Shown here: positions 51,646 through 64,000 of the stretch, in pieces | Position numbering within the stretch: position 1 is the first letter of the stretch | How the letters are laid out: each line of letters starts with the position of its first letter | Assembly: GCA_041389885.1 (NCBI GenBank) | Contig: JAWKRB010000017.1 | Span: 116,885-180,884, forward strand | DNA from: JAWKRB01 sp041389885 | GTDB lineage: Bacteria > Myxococcota_A > Polyangia > Polyangiales > Ga0077539 | Length of the DNA stretch: 64,000 nt | Direction: 5' to 3' | Notes under the pieces: generated by a model | What the model was told of the DNA's origin: nothing | Databases searched by the model: none | Seen by the model: only the letters and a program-made list of their open reading frames with translations | Program-made: the position numbers and the translations under genes

Positions 51646-52179
51646 ATGTCCTCCCTCGTCGATCGCGTGCTCTCCGACCGGGTGCTCTACCCCGCCCTCG
51701 GCGTGCTGCTCGTGGGCGCGCTCGTGGTGGTCGCGGTGCGCCCCCGGCGCTACGGCCCCGCGGCGCCCTTCGACGCGCCGGTGGTGGGCGAGCAGGGCGA
51801 GATGTCGTCGGAGGTCTTTCGCCTCACCGAGCACCGCGGGCACCCCGTGCTCATTGATTTCTGGGCGAGCTGGTGCGGCCCCTGCCGCGCGCAGATGCCC
51901 GCGCTGGTGCGCATTCACGAGCGCTTTCGCGGCCGCGGGCTCGTGGTGGTCGGGGTCAACGTCGACCAGAACGGCGCGTGGGCGGTGCCCTCGTTTCGCC
52001 GCCGGCTCCACATCGAGTACCCCATGGTCTACGACGTCGAGGGCGCCACCTCGGCGCGCTACCAGGTGCAGGGCCTGCCCACGCTCATCCTCGTCGACCG
52101 CGACGGGAACATCCGGCTGCGCCACGCGGGGATGGCCTCGGAGGGCGCCCTGGTCGACGCCATCGAGCCCCTGCTGTGA
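51646..52179 (+). CDS. TlpA-like membrane-anchored thioredoxin
   Basis: A 177-residue protein with an N-terminal signal-anchor (VLYPALGVLLVGALVVVAV) and a thioredoxin fold. The redox motif is WCGPC in FWASWCGPCRAQMPALV, with later GLPTLILVDRDG, the cis-Pro loop. It is probably periplasmic and reduces disulfides, for example in cytochrome c maturation or envelope proteins. ATG 51646 is favoured over the GTG nine bases earlier. Its stop overlaps the GTG start of the YchJ-like gene. Confidence 0.9.
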   Translation: MSSLVDRVLSDRVLYPALGVLLVGALVVVAVRPRRYGPAAPFDAPVVGEQGEMSSEVFRLTEHRGHPVLIDFWASWCGPCRAQMPALVRIHERFRGRGLVVVGVNVDQNGAWAVPSFRRRLHIEYPMVYDVEGATSARYQVQGLPTLILVDRDGNIRLRHAGMASEGALVDAIEPLL

Positions 52180-52649
52180 GCCGCCCCGCCCCCTGCCCCT
52201 GCGCCTCGGGCGCGGCCTACTCCGCCTGCTGCGAGCCCCTCCACCGCGGCGCGCGCGAGGCCGACACCCCCACCGCGCTCATGCGCTCGCGCTACGCGGC
52301 CTTCGCGCGCTGTGAGGTTGACCACCTCGTGCGCACGCTGCACCCCGAGCACCCCGACCGCGGCGCGCCCGAAGACCTCCTGCGGCGCTCGATCCGCGAG
52401 AGCGCGCGGGCGCACAGGTACCCTGGGCTGACCATCCTCGACGCCGACGGGCCTGACGCCGAGGGCGTCGCGCGGGTGCTCTTTCACGCGAGGGTGTTCC
52501 AGAAGGGGCGCGACCAGTCCTTCGTCGAGTGCTCCGAGTTCGCGCGAGACGACCTCGGCTGGCGCTACCTCCGAGGGGTGCTCCGCCCGCGGCACGCGTG
52601 CCCCGCCGACCTCGCAGGGATGAACATCGCGGCGTTTCTCGGGGGATAA
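52176..52649 (+). CDS. YchJ-like (UPF0225) protein with SEC-C-type Cys motif
   Basis: A 157-residue protein starting with GTG. The N-terminus has CPCASGAAYSACCEPLHRG, the C-x-C-x-S-G then CC metal-binding pattern of the YchJ family, followed by ALMRSRYAAFARCEVDHLVRT and an NTF2-like C-terminal domain (RVLFHARVFQKGRDQSFVECSEF). Function is not established. Coupled to the TlpA-like gene (GTGA overlap). Confidence 0.85.
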   Translation: MSRPAPCPCASGAAYSACCEPLHRGAREADTPTALMRSRYAAFARCEVDHLVRTLHPEHPDRGAPEDLLRRSIRESARAHRYPGLTILDADGPDAEGVARVLFHARVFQKGRDQSFVECSEFARDDLGWRYLRGVLRPRHACPADLAGMNIAAFLGG

Positions 52650-52674
52650 GACCCACGAGCCGCGCCGACGCGGC

Positions 52675-52702
52675 TTGACACGCCGCGTCGAGACCGTATT
52701 TT
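52675..52702 (+). promoter_or_regulatory. Near-consensus sigma-70-type promoter for the Lrp-like gene
   Basis: TTGACA at 52675, a 16-bp spacer, then TATTTT at 52697. The -10 ends eight bases before the ATG, so transcription may start at or just before the start codon, a leaderless arrangement. Confidence 0.6.
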
Positions 52703-52710
52703 GTTCGGCC

Positions 52711-53223
52711 ATGGGCCGAGAGCACCGAACGGATTACGGCGAAGACGGCGAGACGCCGTTGGACGACGTGGATCGACGGCTCCTGGCCCTGCTTCAGTCA
52801 GACGCGAAGCGCCCCCTGGCGGCGCTGGGCGACGAGGTTGACCTGGCGCCTTCGTCGGTGGCCGAGCGGGTGCGGCGGCTGGAGGCGACGGGGGTGATTC
52901 GCGGGTACTTCGCGCAGGTCGACCCGCGGCGCGTGGGCCTCGACCTCGCGGCCTTCATCGGCGTGTCGCTGAACTACCCGAAGCACATCGACGAGTTCGA
53001 GGCGATCGCGATCGCGATGCCCGAGGTGCAGGAGTGCCACCGTACAGGCCGGGGCGCACTCGCTGTTGAAGGTGCGCGCGCGCAACACGGCGGCGATGGA
53101 GCGGGTGCTCTCCAGCTCCCGCGACATCGACGGGGTGCTGCGCACCAGACCATGGTGGTGTTCTCCACCCGCATCGAGCGAGCAGGTTGCCCCTCGAGGG
53201 TGAGACGATCGGCCCCCGCGTGA
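52711..53223 (+). CDS. Lrp/AsnC-family transcriptional regulator (two apparent frameshifts)
   Basis: The N-terminus is intact: acidic extension MGREHRTDYGEDGETPLDDV, then HTH DRRLLALLQSDAKRPLAAL and SSVAERVRRLEATGVIRGY. The effector domain starts normally (IGVSLNYPKHIDEFEAIA, MPEVQECH). Near 53055 the frame jumps to HSLLKVRARNTAAMERVLSS, then near 53147 returns to the first frame for TMVVFSTRIE. The pieces together make a normal Lrp fold, so it is one gene with two small sequence errors or a recent pseudogene. Leucine or amino-acid-responsive regulators of this family control glutamate synthase in other bacteria; gltBD follows directly, so local control is plausible. Confidence 0.75.
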   Translation: MGREHRTDYGEDGETPLDDVDRRLLALLQSDAKRPLAALGDEVDLAPSSVAERVRRLEATGVIRGYFAQVDPRRVGLDLAAFIGVSLNYPKHIDEFEAIAIAMPEVQECHRTGRGALAVEGARAQHGGDGAGALQLPRHRRGAAHQTMVVFSTRIERAGCPSRVRRSAPA

Positions 53224-53312
53224 CGCGGCGGCCCGAAGGGAGCAGGACGCGGACCGACGCCGCGATCCTCGACGCTCCCTCGAAGAGAGGGTCGAAGAAG
53301 GCTGAGAAGAAC

Positions 53313-57754
<4,442 letters not shown>

Positions 57755-57755
57755 G

Positions 57756-59150
57756 ATGGGCAACCCCACGGGCTTTCTCGAGGTCGACCGGCTGCGCGCG
57801 CGCTACCGCCCGGTCGAGGAGCGGGTGCGCGACTGGCGGGAGTTCGAGGTCCCCGCGGGGGCCGAGGCGCTGCGCGAGCAGGCGTCGCGGTGCATGGACT
57901 GCGGCGTGCCCTTCTGCCACAAGGGCTGCCCCCTCGGGAACGTGATCCCCGAGTGGAACGACCTGGTCTACAAGGGGCGCTGGCGCGAGGCGTGCGAGGC
58001 CCTCCACGCGACCAACAACTTCCCCGAGTTCACCGGACGCATCTGCCCGGCGCCCTGCGAGGCAAGCTGCGTGCTCGCGCTGAGCGGCGCGCCGGTGACC
58101 ATTCGCGAGGTCGAGCGCCAGATCGTCGACCGGGGCTTCGACGAGGGCTGGATCACCCCGGTGATCGCACCGCACCGCACGGGCAAGCGCGTCGCCGTGG
58201 TGGGCAGCGGCCCGGCGGGGCTCGCTGCGGCGCAAGAGCTCGCGCGCCGCGGGCACGACGTGACGGTCTTCGAGAGAGACTCCGAGCCGGGCGGACTTCT
58301 GCGCTGGGGCATCCCCGATTTCAAGCTGGAGAAGTCCCGCGTGGCGCGGCGCGTGGCGCAGCTCGAGGCCGAGGGCGTGGTCTTTCGTTGCGGCGTGCGC
58401 GTGGGCGAGGACCTCTCGGCGAGCGAGCTCCGCGCGGGCTTCGACGCGGTGTGCCTCGCCCTCGGCGCGCGCCAACCCCGGGACCTCGACGCGCCGGGGC
58501 GCGCCCTCGCGGGCGTTCACTTCGCGATGGACTACCTCACCCTCGAGGCCGACCGCGCCGCGGGTCGCTACGACGCCGCCGACAAGGACGTGCTGATCCT
58601 CGGCGGCGGAGACACCGGCGCGGACTGCCTCGGCACCGCGATTCGCGAGGGCGCGCGCTCGATCACCCAGTGGGAGCTGCTCCCCCGCCCCCCCGACGAG
58701 CGCCGGGGTGACAACCCGTGGCCGCAGTGGCCCATGGTCTACCGCACCTCCCCCGCGCACGACGAGGGCGGCGAGCGAGACTTCGGCGTGATGACCGTGG
58801 GCCTCGAAGACGACGGCGAGGGACGCGTGGCGGGCGTGCGCGCGGTGCGCGTCACCCGCGGTGACGACGGAAGGCTCACGCCCGTGGAGGGGAGCGAGTT
58901 CACCGTCCCCGCGCAGCGCGTGCTGCTGGCGATGGGCTTCGTGGGCGTCGAGCCCGCGCCCTGGCTCGCCGAGCTCGGCGTCTCGCGCACGCCCCGCGGG
59001 AACATCGCCGTGGGAGAGGACGGCGTGAGCACCGGGGTCGACGGCGTGTTCGCCTGCGGTGACGCGCGGCGCGGCGCGAGCCTGGTGGTGTGGGCGATTC
59101 GCGAGGGCCGCGACGCCGCGAGGGCCATCGACGCGCGGCTCTCGGGCTGA
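57756..59150 (+). CDS. gltD: Glutamate synthase small subunit
   Basis: A 464-residue GltD, intact. The N-terminal 4Fe-4S domain has CMDCGVPFCHKGCPLGN and CPAPCEASCV. FAD- and NADPH-binding domains follow with VAVVGSGPAGLAAAQEL, PGGLLRWGIPDFKLEK and VLILGGGDTGADCLGTAI. It passes electrons from NADPH to GltB. It begins two bases after gltB and is convergent with fdhD, with 3 bp between stops. Its intact frame shows that the errors next door are local. Confidence 0.96.
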   Translation: MGNPTGFLEVDRLRARYRPVEERVRDWREFEVPAGAEALREQASRCMDCGVPFCHKGCPLGNVIPEWNDLVYKGRWREACEALHATNNFPEFTGRICPAPCEASCVLALSGAPVTIREVERQIVDRGFDEGWITPVIAPHRTGKRVAVVGSGPAGLAAAQELARRGHDVTVFERDSEPGGLLRWGIPDFKLEKSRVARRVAQLEAEGVVFRCGVRVGEDLSASELRAGFDAVCLALGARQPRDLDAPGRALAGVHFAMDYLTLEADRAAGRYDAADKDVLILGGGDTGADCLGTAIREGARSITQWELLPRPPDERRGDNPWPQWPMVYRTSPAHDEGGERDFGVMTVGLEDDGEGRVAGVRAVRVTRGDDGRLTPVEGSEFTVPAQRVLLAMGFVGVEPAPWLAELGVSRTPRGNIAVGEDGVSTGVDGVFACGDARRGASLVVWAIREGRDAARAIDARLSG

Positions 59151-59153
59151 GAG

Positions 59154-59969
59154 TTACGTCACCCGCTCGGGGTGCGCGTAGAGGTTCATCCCGCGGCCTC
59201 GGGCGAAGGCCGCGAGGGTGATCCCCGCGCGCCGCGCGAGCTCCACCGAGAGGGTCGTCGGCGCCGACACCGCGCACACCACGGGCACCCCCGCGCGCGC
59301 GGCCTTCTGCACGATCTCGAAGCCCGCGCGGCCCGTGACCACCAGCGCGCTGCCCGCGAGGGAGAACGCGTCTGCGCCCTCGCTCCGCGCGCGGCGGAGA
59401 GTCGCGCCGATCACCTTGTCGACCGCGTTGTGCCGGCCGACGTCCTCGCGCGCCGCGAGGAGCTCGCCCGACGCGGTGAACAGCCCCGCCGCGTGCACGC
59501 CCCCGGTGCGCGAGAACGCCCCCTGCGCCTCGCGCAGCCGCTCGGTCATCGCGAGGAGGGCGTCGGCGCTCACCCGCGCGCCGTCGCCGCGCAGGTCGAC
59601 GCCCGCGCACACGTCGTCGATGGCGTGGCGGCCGCACATCCCACACGCCGCGGTGACCGTGGTGGCCCGCGCGGCGTGGCGCACCGCGAGGGCGCGCCCA
59701 GGGGCAGACACCACGTCGACGGTGTGATCCGCCGCGGGGTGCACGTCGGCGTCGTCGATGCGGGCGATCACCGCGTCGCTCCAGAGGAGCCCCATGACCA
59801 GGTCGAGGTCGTCGCCGGGGGTGCGCAGGGTGACCATCCAGCGCTCGCCGTTCACCCGAATCGCGAGGGGCTCCTCGGCGGCGAGGAGGTCGCTCTCTTC
59901 GGCGCGCGCGCCGTCGCGCAGTCGCACCAGGGTCACGCGCCGCGAGTCGGCGAGGTCGTCTTCGCTCAT
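59154..59969 (-). CDS. fdhD: Formate dehydrogenase sulfurtransferase FdhD
   Basis: A 271-residue FdhD. The Cys pair is C109-G-M-C112 in TAACGMCGRHA, and other family signatures are EEPLAIRVNG, FSRTGGVHAAGLF and DVGRHNAVDKVIGA. The protein transfers sulfur from IscS to the bis-molybdopterin cofactor of formate dehydrogenase, which is essential for activity. It overlaps fdhA by four bases (ATGA), so it is translated with it. Full length. Confidence 0.95.
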   Translation of the reverse strand: MSEDDLADSRRVTLVRLRDGARAEESDLLAAEEPLAIRVNGERWMVTLRTPGDDLDLVMGLLWSDAVIARIDDADVHPAADHTVDVVSAPGRALAVRHAARATTVTAACGMCGRHAIDDVCAGVDLRGDGARVSADALLAMTERLREAQGAFSRTGGVHAAGLFTASGELLAAREDVGRHNAVDKVIGATLRRARSEGADAFSLAGSALVVTGRAGFEIVQKAARAGVPVVCAVSAPTTLSVELARRAGITLAAFARGRGMNLYAHPERVT

Positions 59970-62701
59970 GCGCCGGGGTGCACGCCCGAGACCCACGCGG
60001 GCGCGCGGCCGGCGCCGTCGGCGACCTTCGAGACCCGCACCGCGGAGATCTTGTACTCCGGGCAACGGGTAGACGCGTCGGTGTTGCCGCTGGTGAGCAG
60101 GTTCGTCAGCACCTCGGGGAAGTGAAAGCTCAAGAACACCTCGCCCGAGGCGCTGCGGTCGGTGACGTGGGCGAAGGTTCGCACCGCGCCGCGGCGGCTC
60201 GCGACCTCGACCTCGTCGCCCTCGGCGATGCCGAGGAACTCCGCGTCGTGGGGGTGGATCTCGAGGCAGTCGGTGGGGTGCAGCGCCGCGTTCGGCGTGT
60301 GCCGCGTCATCGTGCCGGCGTTGTAGTGCGCGAGCTGCCGCCCGGTGACCAGCACCATCGGGAACTCGTCGTCGGCGGCCTCGCCCGGCGGCTGCCACGG
60401 GAGGCACGCGAGCTGCGCGCGGCCGTTCGCCGTCTCGAAGCCGCGCTCGTAGAGCACCTCGGTGCCGGGGTGCGACGCGTCGGGCACCGGCCACTGCAAA
60501 CCCTTGCGCCCCAGGCGTTCGTGCGACACGCCGGCGAGGGCGGGGGTGAGTGAGGCGACCTCGTCCATGGCCTCGGCGGGGGTGCTGAAGCCCAGGCTCC
60601 CGCCCATGCGCGAGGCGAGCTCGACGAAGATGTCGAAGTCGGCGCGGGCCTCGCCGGGCGGCGCGACGACGCGGTTGACCTTCTGGATCCTGCGCTCGGC
60701 GTTGGTGAAGGTGCCGCTCTTCTCCAAGAACGACGCGCCCGGCAGGATCACGTGCGCGAGCTTCGCGGTCTCGCTCATGAAGAGCTCTTGCACGACGAAG
60801 AACTCCAGCGCGCGCAGGGCCTTCACGACGTGGCCGACGTTGGGGTCGGTCTGCGCGATGTCCTCGCCGAAGGCGTACATCGCCTTGAGCCTGCCCGCGA
60901 TCGCGGCGTCGAACATCTCGGGGATCATCAGCCCCCGCTCGGCCTTGAGCGTCACGCCCCACCGCGCCTCGAAGCGCGCGCGCACCGCCGCGTCGGTGAC
61001 GGGCTGGTACATCGTGAGGGTGGTGGGCAGCGCGCCCATGTCGCTGCTGCCCTGCACGTTGTTCTGCCCGCGGAGGGGGTTCACCCCGGCGCCGCGGCGG
61101 CCGAGGTTGCCCGTGATCGCCGCGAGGTTCACCAGCGCGCGCACGCCCGCCACGCCCTGCGACTGCTCGGTGACGCCGAGGCCGTAGAAGATCCCCGCGG
61201 GGCTGTGCTCGGCGTAGATCCTCGCGGCCTTCTCGAGGAGCGCCGCGGGCACGCCGGAGATCTCTTCGACCCGCGCGGGGCTGTAGTCGTCGAGGAACGC
61301 GCGGTAGGTCTCGTAGTCGTCGACGCGCGCCGCGAGGTAGTCGCGGTCGACCAGGCCGTCGCGGGCGATGACGTGCGCGAGGCCGTGAAACACCGCGACG
61401 TTGGTGCCCGGACGCAGCTGCAGGTGCACGTCGGCGTAGCGCGCGAGCTCGATGCGCCGGGGGTCGATCACCACGAGCTTCGCGCCCGCGAGCGCCTGCT
61501 GCTTGAGCCGCGCGCCGAGCACCGGGTGCCCCTCGGTGGCGTTGGCGCCCGCGATGAGGATCGAGCGGCAGAGCTCGATGTCGTCGTAGGAATTGGTGCC
61601 GCCGCTGTGACCCAGCGAGCGGATGAGCCCGGCGGAGCTGGGCGAGTGGCAGACGCGCGAGCAGTTGTCGACGTTGTGCGTGCCGAGCACCGCGCGCATG
61701 AGCTTCTGCATCGCGTAGCTCTCCTCGTTCGTCCCGCGCGACGACGAGAGCGCGGCGATGGCGTCGGCGCCGTGCGCGTTGCGGATCGCGACGAGGCGCG
61801 TGGCCACGAGGTCGAGGGCCTCGTCCCAGCTCGCGCGGCGAAAGCCGTCGCCCTCGCGAATGAGCGGGTGCTGGATGCGCTCGGGGCTGAGCACGTACCC
61901 GTGCGCGAAGCGTCCCTTGAGGCAGGTGTGCCCGTGGTTGCTCGGCCCGTCGAGCGCGGGCTCCGACGACACGATCGCCTCGTCGCGCACGCTGAGCTCG
62001 AGGCGACATCCCACGCCGCAGTATCCGCAGGTGGTGTCGACCACGCGGTCGACGCGCTCGGTGACGCGAAAGGGCGCCTCGTCGATGGCGCCCGTGGGGC
62101 ACGCCGACGCGCAGGCGCCGCAGGAGACGCAGGCGCTGTCGGTGAATCCCCGGCCGACGCCCGCCGCGATGCGGGTCCCAAAGCCGCGGCCGGTGTAGGT
62201 GAGCGCGAAGGTGCCCTGCACCTCGTCGCAGGCGCGCACGCAGCGCCCGCAGACGATGCACTCGTCGAGCTTGAGCTTGAGGTAGGGGTGCGCGTCGTCG
62301 ACCGGGTCGGCGTGGCGCTCGCCCTGCCAGCGCGAGGCCTCGAGGCCGAAGTGCCGCGCGACGGCGCGGAGCTCGCCTCGCGCCCCCTCTCGCTCCAGCG
62401 CCTCGGGGGGAAAGTCGCTGAGCACCAGCTCGACGACGCCGCGGCCGACGCGAAAGGCGACGGGGTCGCGGGTGTCGACCTTCATCCCGTCGCGCGCGGG
62501 GGTGGTGCACGCGGCGACGGGACCTCGCGCGCCCTCGACGCCCACGAGGCACGCGCGGCACGCGCCGAAGGGGGCGAGGCGCGCGTCGAAGCACAGGGTG
62601 GGCACGTAGACGCCCTCGCGGGTCGCCACGTCGAGCACGGTCTCGCCCTCGCGCGCCAGGACCACGCGGCCGTCGAGGGTGATTCGCATCGCGTCGCTCA
62701 T
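59966..62701 (-). CDS. fdhA: NAD-linked formate dehydrogenase alpha subunit (Cys form)
   Basis: A 911-residue molybdopterin oxidoreductase. The N-terminal 2Fe-2S ferredoxin domain has CFDARLAPFGACRACLVGVEG. Two 4Fe-4S motifs follow (CIVCGRCVRAC; CVSCGACASACP), then the catalytic domain with CGYCGVGC. The active-site residue is C351 in NCSRVCHSPS, where selenocysteine is used in E. coli FdhF. It oxidises formate to CO2 and passes electrons to the NAD-reducing FdhB. It overlaps fdhB and fdhD at its ends, forming fdhB-fdhA-fdhD. Confidence 0.95.
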   Translation of the reverse strand: MSDAMRITLDGRVVLAREGETVLDVATREGVYVPTLCFDARLAPFGACRACLVGVEGARGPVAACTTPARDGMKVDTRDPVAFRVGRGVVELVLSDFPPEALEREGARGELRAVARHFGLEASRWQGERHADPVDDAHPYLKLKLDECIVCGRCVRACDEVQGTFALTYTGRGFGTRIAAGVGRGFTDSACVSCGACASACPTGAIDEAPFRVTERVDRVVDTTCGYCGVGCRLELSVRDEAIVSSEPALDGPSNHGHTCLKGRFAHGYVLSPERIQHPLIREGDGFRRASWDEALDLVATRLVAIRNAHGADAIAALSSSRGTNEESYAMQKLMRAVLGTHNVDNCSRVCHSPSSAGLIRSLGHSGGTNSYDDIELCRSILIAGANATEGHPVLGARLKQQALAGAKLVVIDPRRIELARYADVHLQLRPGTNVAVFHGLAHVIARDGLVDRDYLAARVDDYETYRAFLDDYSPARVEEISGVPAALLEKAARIYAEHSPAGIFYGLGVTEQSQGVAGVRALVNLAAITGNLGRRGAGVNPLRGQNNVQGSSDMGALPTTLTMYQPVTDAAVRARFEARWGVTLKAERGLMIPEMFDAAIAGRLKAMYAFGEDIAQTDPNVGHVVKALRALEFFVVQELFMSETAKLAHVILPGASFLEKSGTFTNAERRIQKVNRVVAPPGEARADFDIFVELASRMGGSLGFSTPAEAMDEVASLTPALAGVSHERLGRKGLQWPVPDASHPGTEVLYERGFETANGRAQLACLPWQPPGEAADDEFPMVLVTGRQLAHYNAGTMTRHTPNAALHPTDCLEIHPHDAEFLGIAEGDEVEVASRRGAVRTFAHVTDRSASGEVFLSFHFPEVLTNLLTSGNTDASTRCPEYKISAVRVSKVADGAGRAPAWVSGVHPGA

Positions 62702-64000
62702 TCTGCGGTCTCCGTGGGCGCGGAGCTCGGTCGCCGGGGCGCCGTGAGCTCGTCGGGCCAGTGCGTGAGGATCGATCGGATCGGCGCCGGGAGCCCTCCC
62801 CGTGCGCGCACAGCGAGCCGTACTGCATCGTCTCGCAGAGCGAGGCGAGCATCCCGAGGGGGTCGGGGTAGGTGTTCGTGCCCGCGGCGAGGTCGCGCAC
62901 GAGCTCGCGCCCGCGGCGCATGCCGAGGCGGCAGGGGAAGCACTTTCCGCAGCTCTCGTCGTCGCCGAACACGAAGAGGTGCAGGGCGATGGCGCGCATG
63001 TCGGTGAGGTCGTCGAAGGCCACGATGCCGCCGTGCCCGAGCAATCCTCCCACCGCGTCGAGCTCCTCGAAGCCCAGGGGCGTGTCGAGGGCGCTGGCGG
63101 GGAGGATGCCTCCGAGCGGCCCACCGATCTGCAGGGCCTTGAGCGAGCGCCCGTCGCGCAGGCCGCCGCCGAGCTCGTCGACGATCACGCGCAGCGGCGT
63201 GCCCAGGGCGACCTCGTAGACCCCGGGCCTCGCGAAGCGCTCGTTGAGGCACACGGCCTTGGTGCCCAGGGACTTGCCTACGCCCACGGCGGCGTAGGCG
63301 TCTCCGCCCTGCGCGACGATCCACGGCACCGAGATCAGGGTCTCGACGTTGTTCACCACCGTGGGACGCTCGTAGAGCCCCTTCACGGCGGGGAAGGGCG
63401 GTCGCGCAGTGACCATGCCCCGCAGCCCCTCGACGCTGCGCAGAAGGGCCGTCTCTTCGCCGCACACATAGCTCCCGGCGCCCTCGACGATGTCGACGTC
63501 GAAGCAGAACGCCCCGTGCGCCACCCCGAGTGCGCCGCCCTCTCTCGCCTCGCGCACGGCCTCGCGCACGCGGGCGAGGGCCGCGGGGTACTCCGAGCGG
63601 AGGTAGATCACCCCCCGCGAGGCGCCGATCGCGAGGCCCGCGAGGGCCATGCCCTCGAGCACGCTGTGGGGGTCGAGCTCGAGGAGGACCTTGTCGATGT
63701 AGCTCCCGGGGTCGCCCTCGTCGGCGTTGCACACGACGAACTTCTCGCCCGCGGGCTGCTGCGCGGCGAAGCGCCATTTCTGTGCGGTCGAGAAGCCCGC
63801 GCCCCCGCGGCCCCGCAGCCCCGCGCGGAGCACGGCGTCGAGCACCGCGGCGCCCGCGGCGGACTGCGCGGCGGCGTAGAACGCGTTCCACACCCCGAGG
63901 GCGCGGGCGCGGTCGAAGGTCGTGGCGTCGCGTCCTTCGACCATGTTGCGCAGCACGACGGTGGGGGTGGCGTGCGAGGCGATCACGGGCGCCACCTCGC
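62698..64000 (-). CDS. fdhB: NAD-linked formate dehydrogenase beta subunit, NuoF-like (partial; one apparent frameshift)
   Basis: At least 430 residues. The FMN/NADH-binding part has GLRGRGGAGFSTAQKW, CNADEGDPGSYIDKVLLE and GAGSYVCGEETALLRSVEG. The 4Fe-4S motif is SCGKCFPCRLGM with a later Cys in GSLCAHG. At a GGGG run near 62,805 (minus strand) one base seems missing. Adding it lets the protein continue as GGLPAPIRSILTHWPDE to a stop overlapping fdhA's ATG. The first start in view is GTG 63995, but the frame is open to the window edge and FdsB-type proteins have an extra N-terminal domain, so it is probably cut. It reduces NAD with electrons from FdhA. Confidence 0.9.
   Translation of the reverse strand, partial: RGGARDRLARHPHRRAAQHGRRTRRHDLRPRPRPRGVERVLRRRAVRRGRRGARRRAPRGAAGPRGRGLLDRTEMALRRAAARGREVRRVQRRRGRPRELHRQGPPRARPPQRARGHGPRGPRDRRLAGGDLPPLGVPRGPRPRARGRARGERGRRTRGGARGVLLRRRHRRGRRELCVRRRDGPSAQRRGAAGHGHCATALPRREGALRASHGGEQRRDPDLGAVDRRAGRRRLRRRGRRQVPGHQGRVPQRALREARGLRGRPGHAAARDRRRARRRPARRALAQGPADRWAARRHPPRQRPRHAPGLRGARRGGRIARARRHRGLRRPHRHARHRPAPLRVRRRRELRKVLPLPPRHAPRARARARPRRGHEHLPRPPRDARLALRDDAVRLAVRARGGLPAPIRSILTHWPDELTAPRRPSSAPTETAE

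Noticed and set aside
61646..61654. Possible second selenocysteine in the formate dehydrogenase alpha subunit
   Set aside because: The active-site codon is TGC (C351), and the frame has no internal TGA, so this is the Cys form.

Overview
The window is very GC-rich, gene-dense bacterial chromosome that most resembles Myxococcota, probably a Polyangia-type lineage. This rests on gene content, not on a phylogeny. The signs are four Hanks-type Ser/Thr kinases (two with zinc-ribbon-like N-termini, one with a PEGA-like tail), many Asp- or Cys-rich lipoproteins, sigma-54 (rpoN) with an NtrC-type activator, and a predicted selenocysteine lipoprotein. I see no IS element, integrase, phage gene, CRISPR array, rRNA or tRNA.

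Layout. 0-12 kb: a kinase cut by the window edge, a 776-bp non-coding stretch, a phosphotransferase/DUF6285 pair, a penicillin-binding protein divergent from an FHA-GGDEF cyclase, a GT39-like membrane transferase, a VWA/calcium-repeat lipoprotein and a Trp/Gly-rich envelope protein. 12-20 kb: dynamin-like GTPase, rpoN, hpf and ptsN on one strand, divergent from murJ and engB. 20-29 kb: rhodanese, kinase, PEGA protein, Asp-rich lipoprotein, enolase, a DUF362-like protein, an EamA transporter, an amidohydrolase lipoprotein and an HU/IHF protein. 29-39 kb: a YdcF-like protein, SDR and thioesterase, an XRE/ImmA-IrrE-like pair, the sigma-54 activator, a di-heme cytochrome/beta-propeller lipoprotein and peptide deformylase. 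39-53 kb: two kinases flanking a DedA protein and a two-gene lipoprotein operon whose second gene is the predicted selenoprotein, then mutL, RluA, a histidine kinase-receiver, a TlpA-like thioredoxin and a YchJ-like protein. 53-64 kb: an Lrp/AsnC regulator with gltB and gltD (ammonia assimilation), convergent with fdhB-fdhA-fdhD (NAD-linked formate dehydrogenase).

Two observations stand out. First, an 18-bp near-palindrome with an oriented core, TCGTT-GG-N4-CG-AACGA, recurs about eleven times between 0.7 and 43.8 kb. It lies in genes (more than one reading frame), between genes and against stop codons, so it behaves as a DNA-level element. Second, a lipoprotein gene has an in-frame TGA in a U-P-G-C redox motif, followed at a suitable distance by a perfect 7-bp hairpin.

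Quality caveat: several genes are interrupted by single-base shifts, mostly at G or C homopolymers. The 5' half of gltB plus the end of the lrp-like gene carry at least ten. These look like sequence errors rather than decay, and I annotate the genes as continuous with that note.
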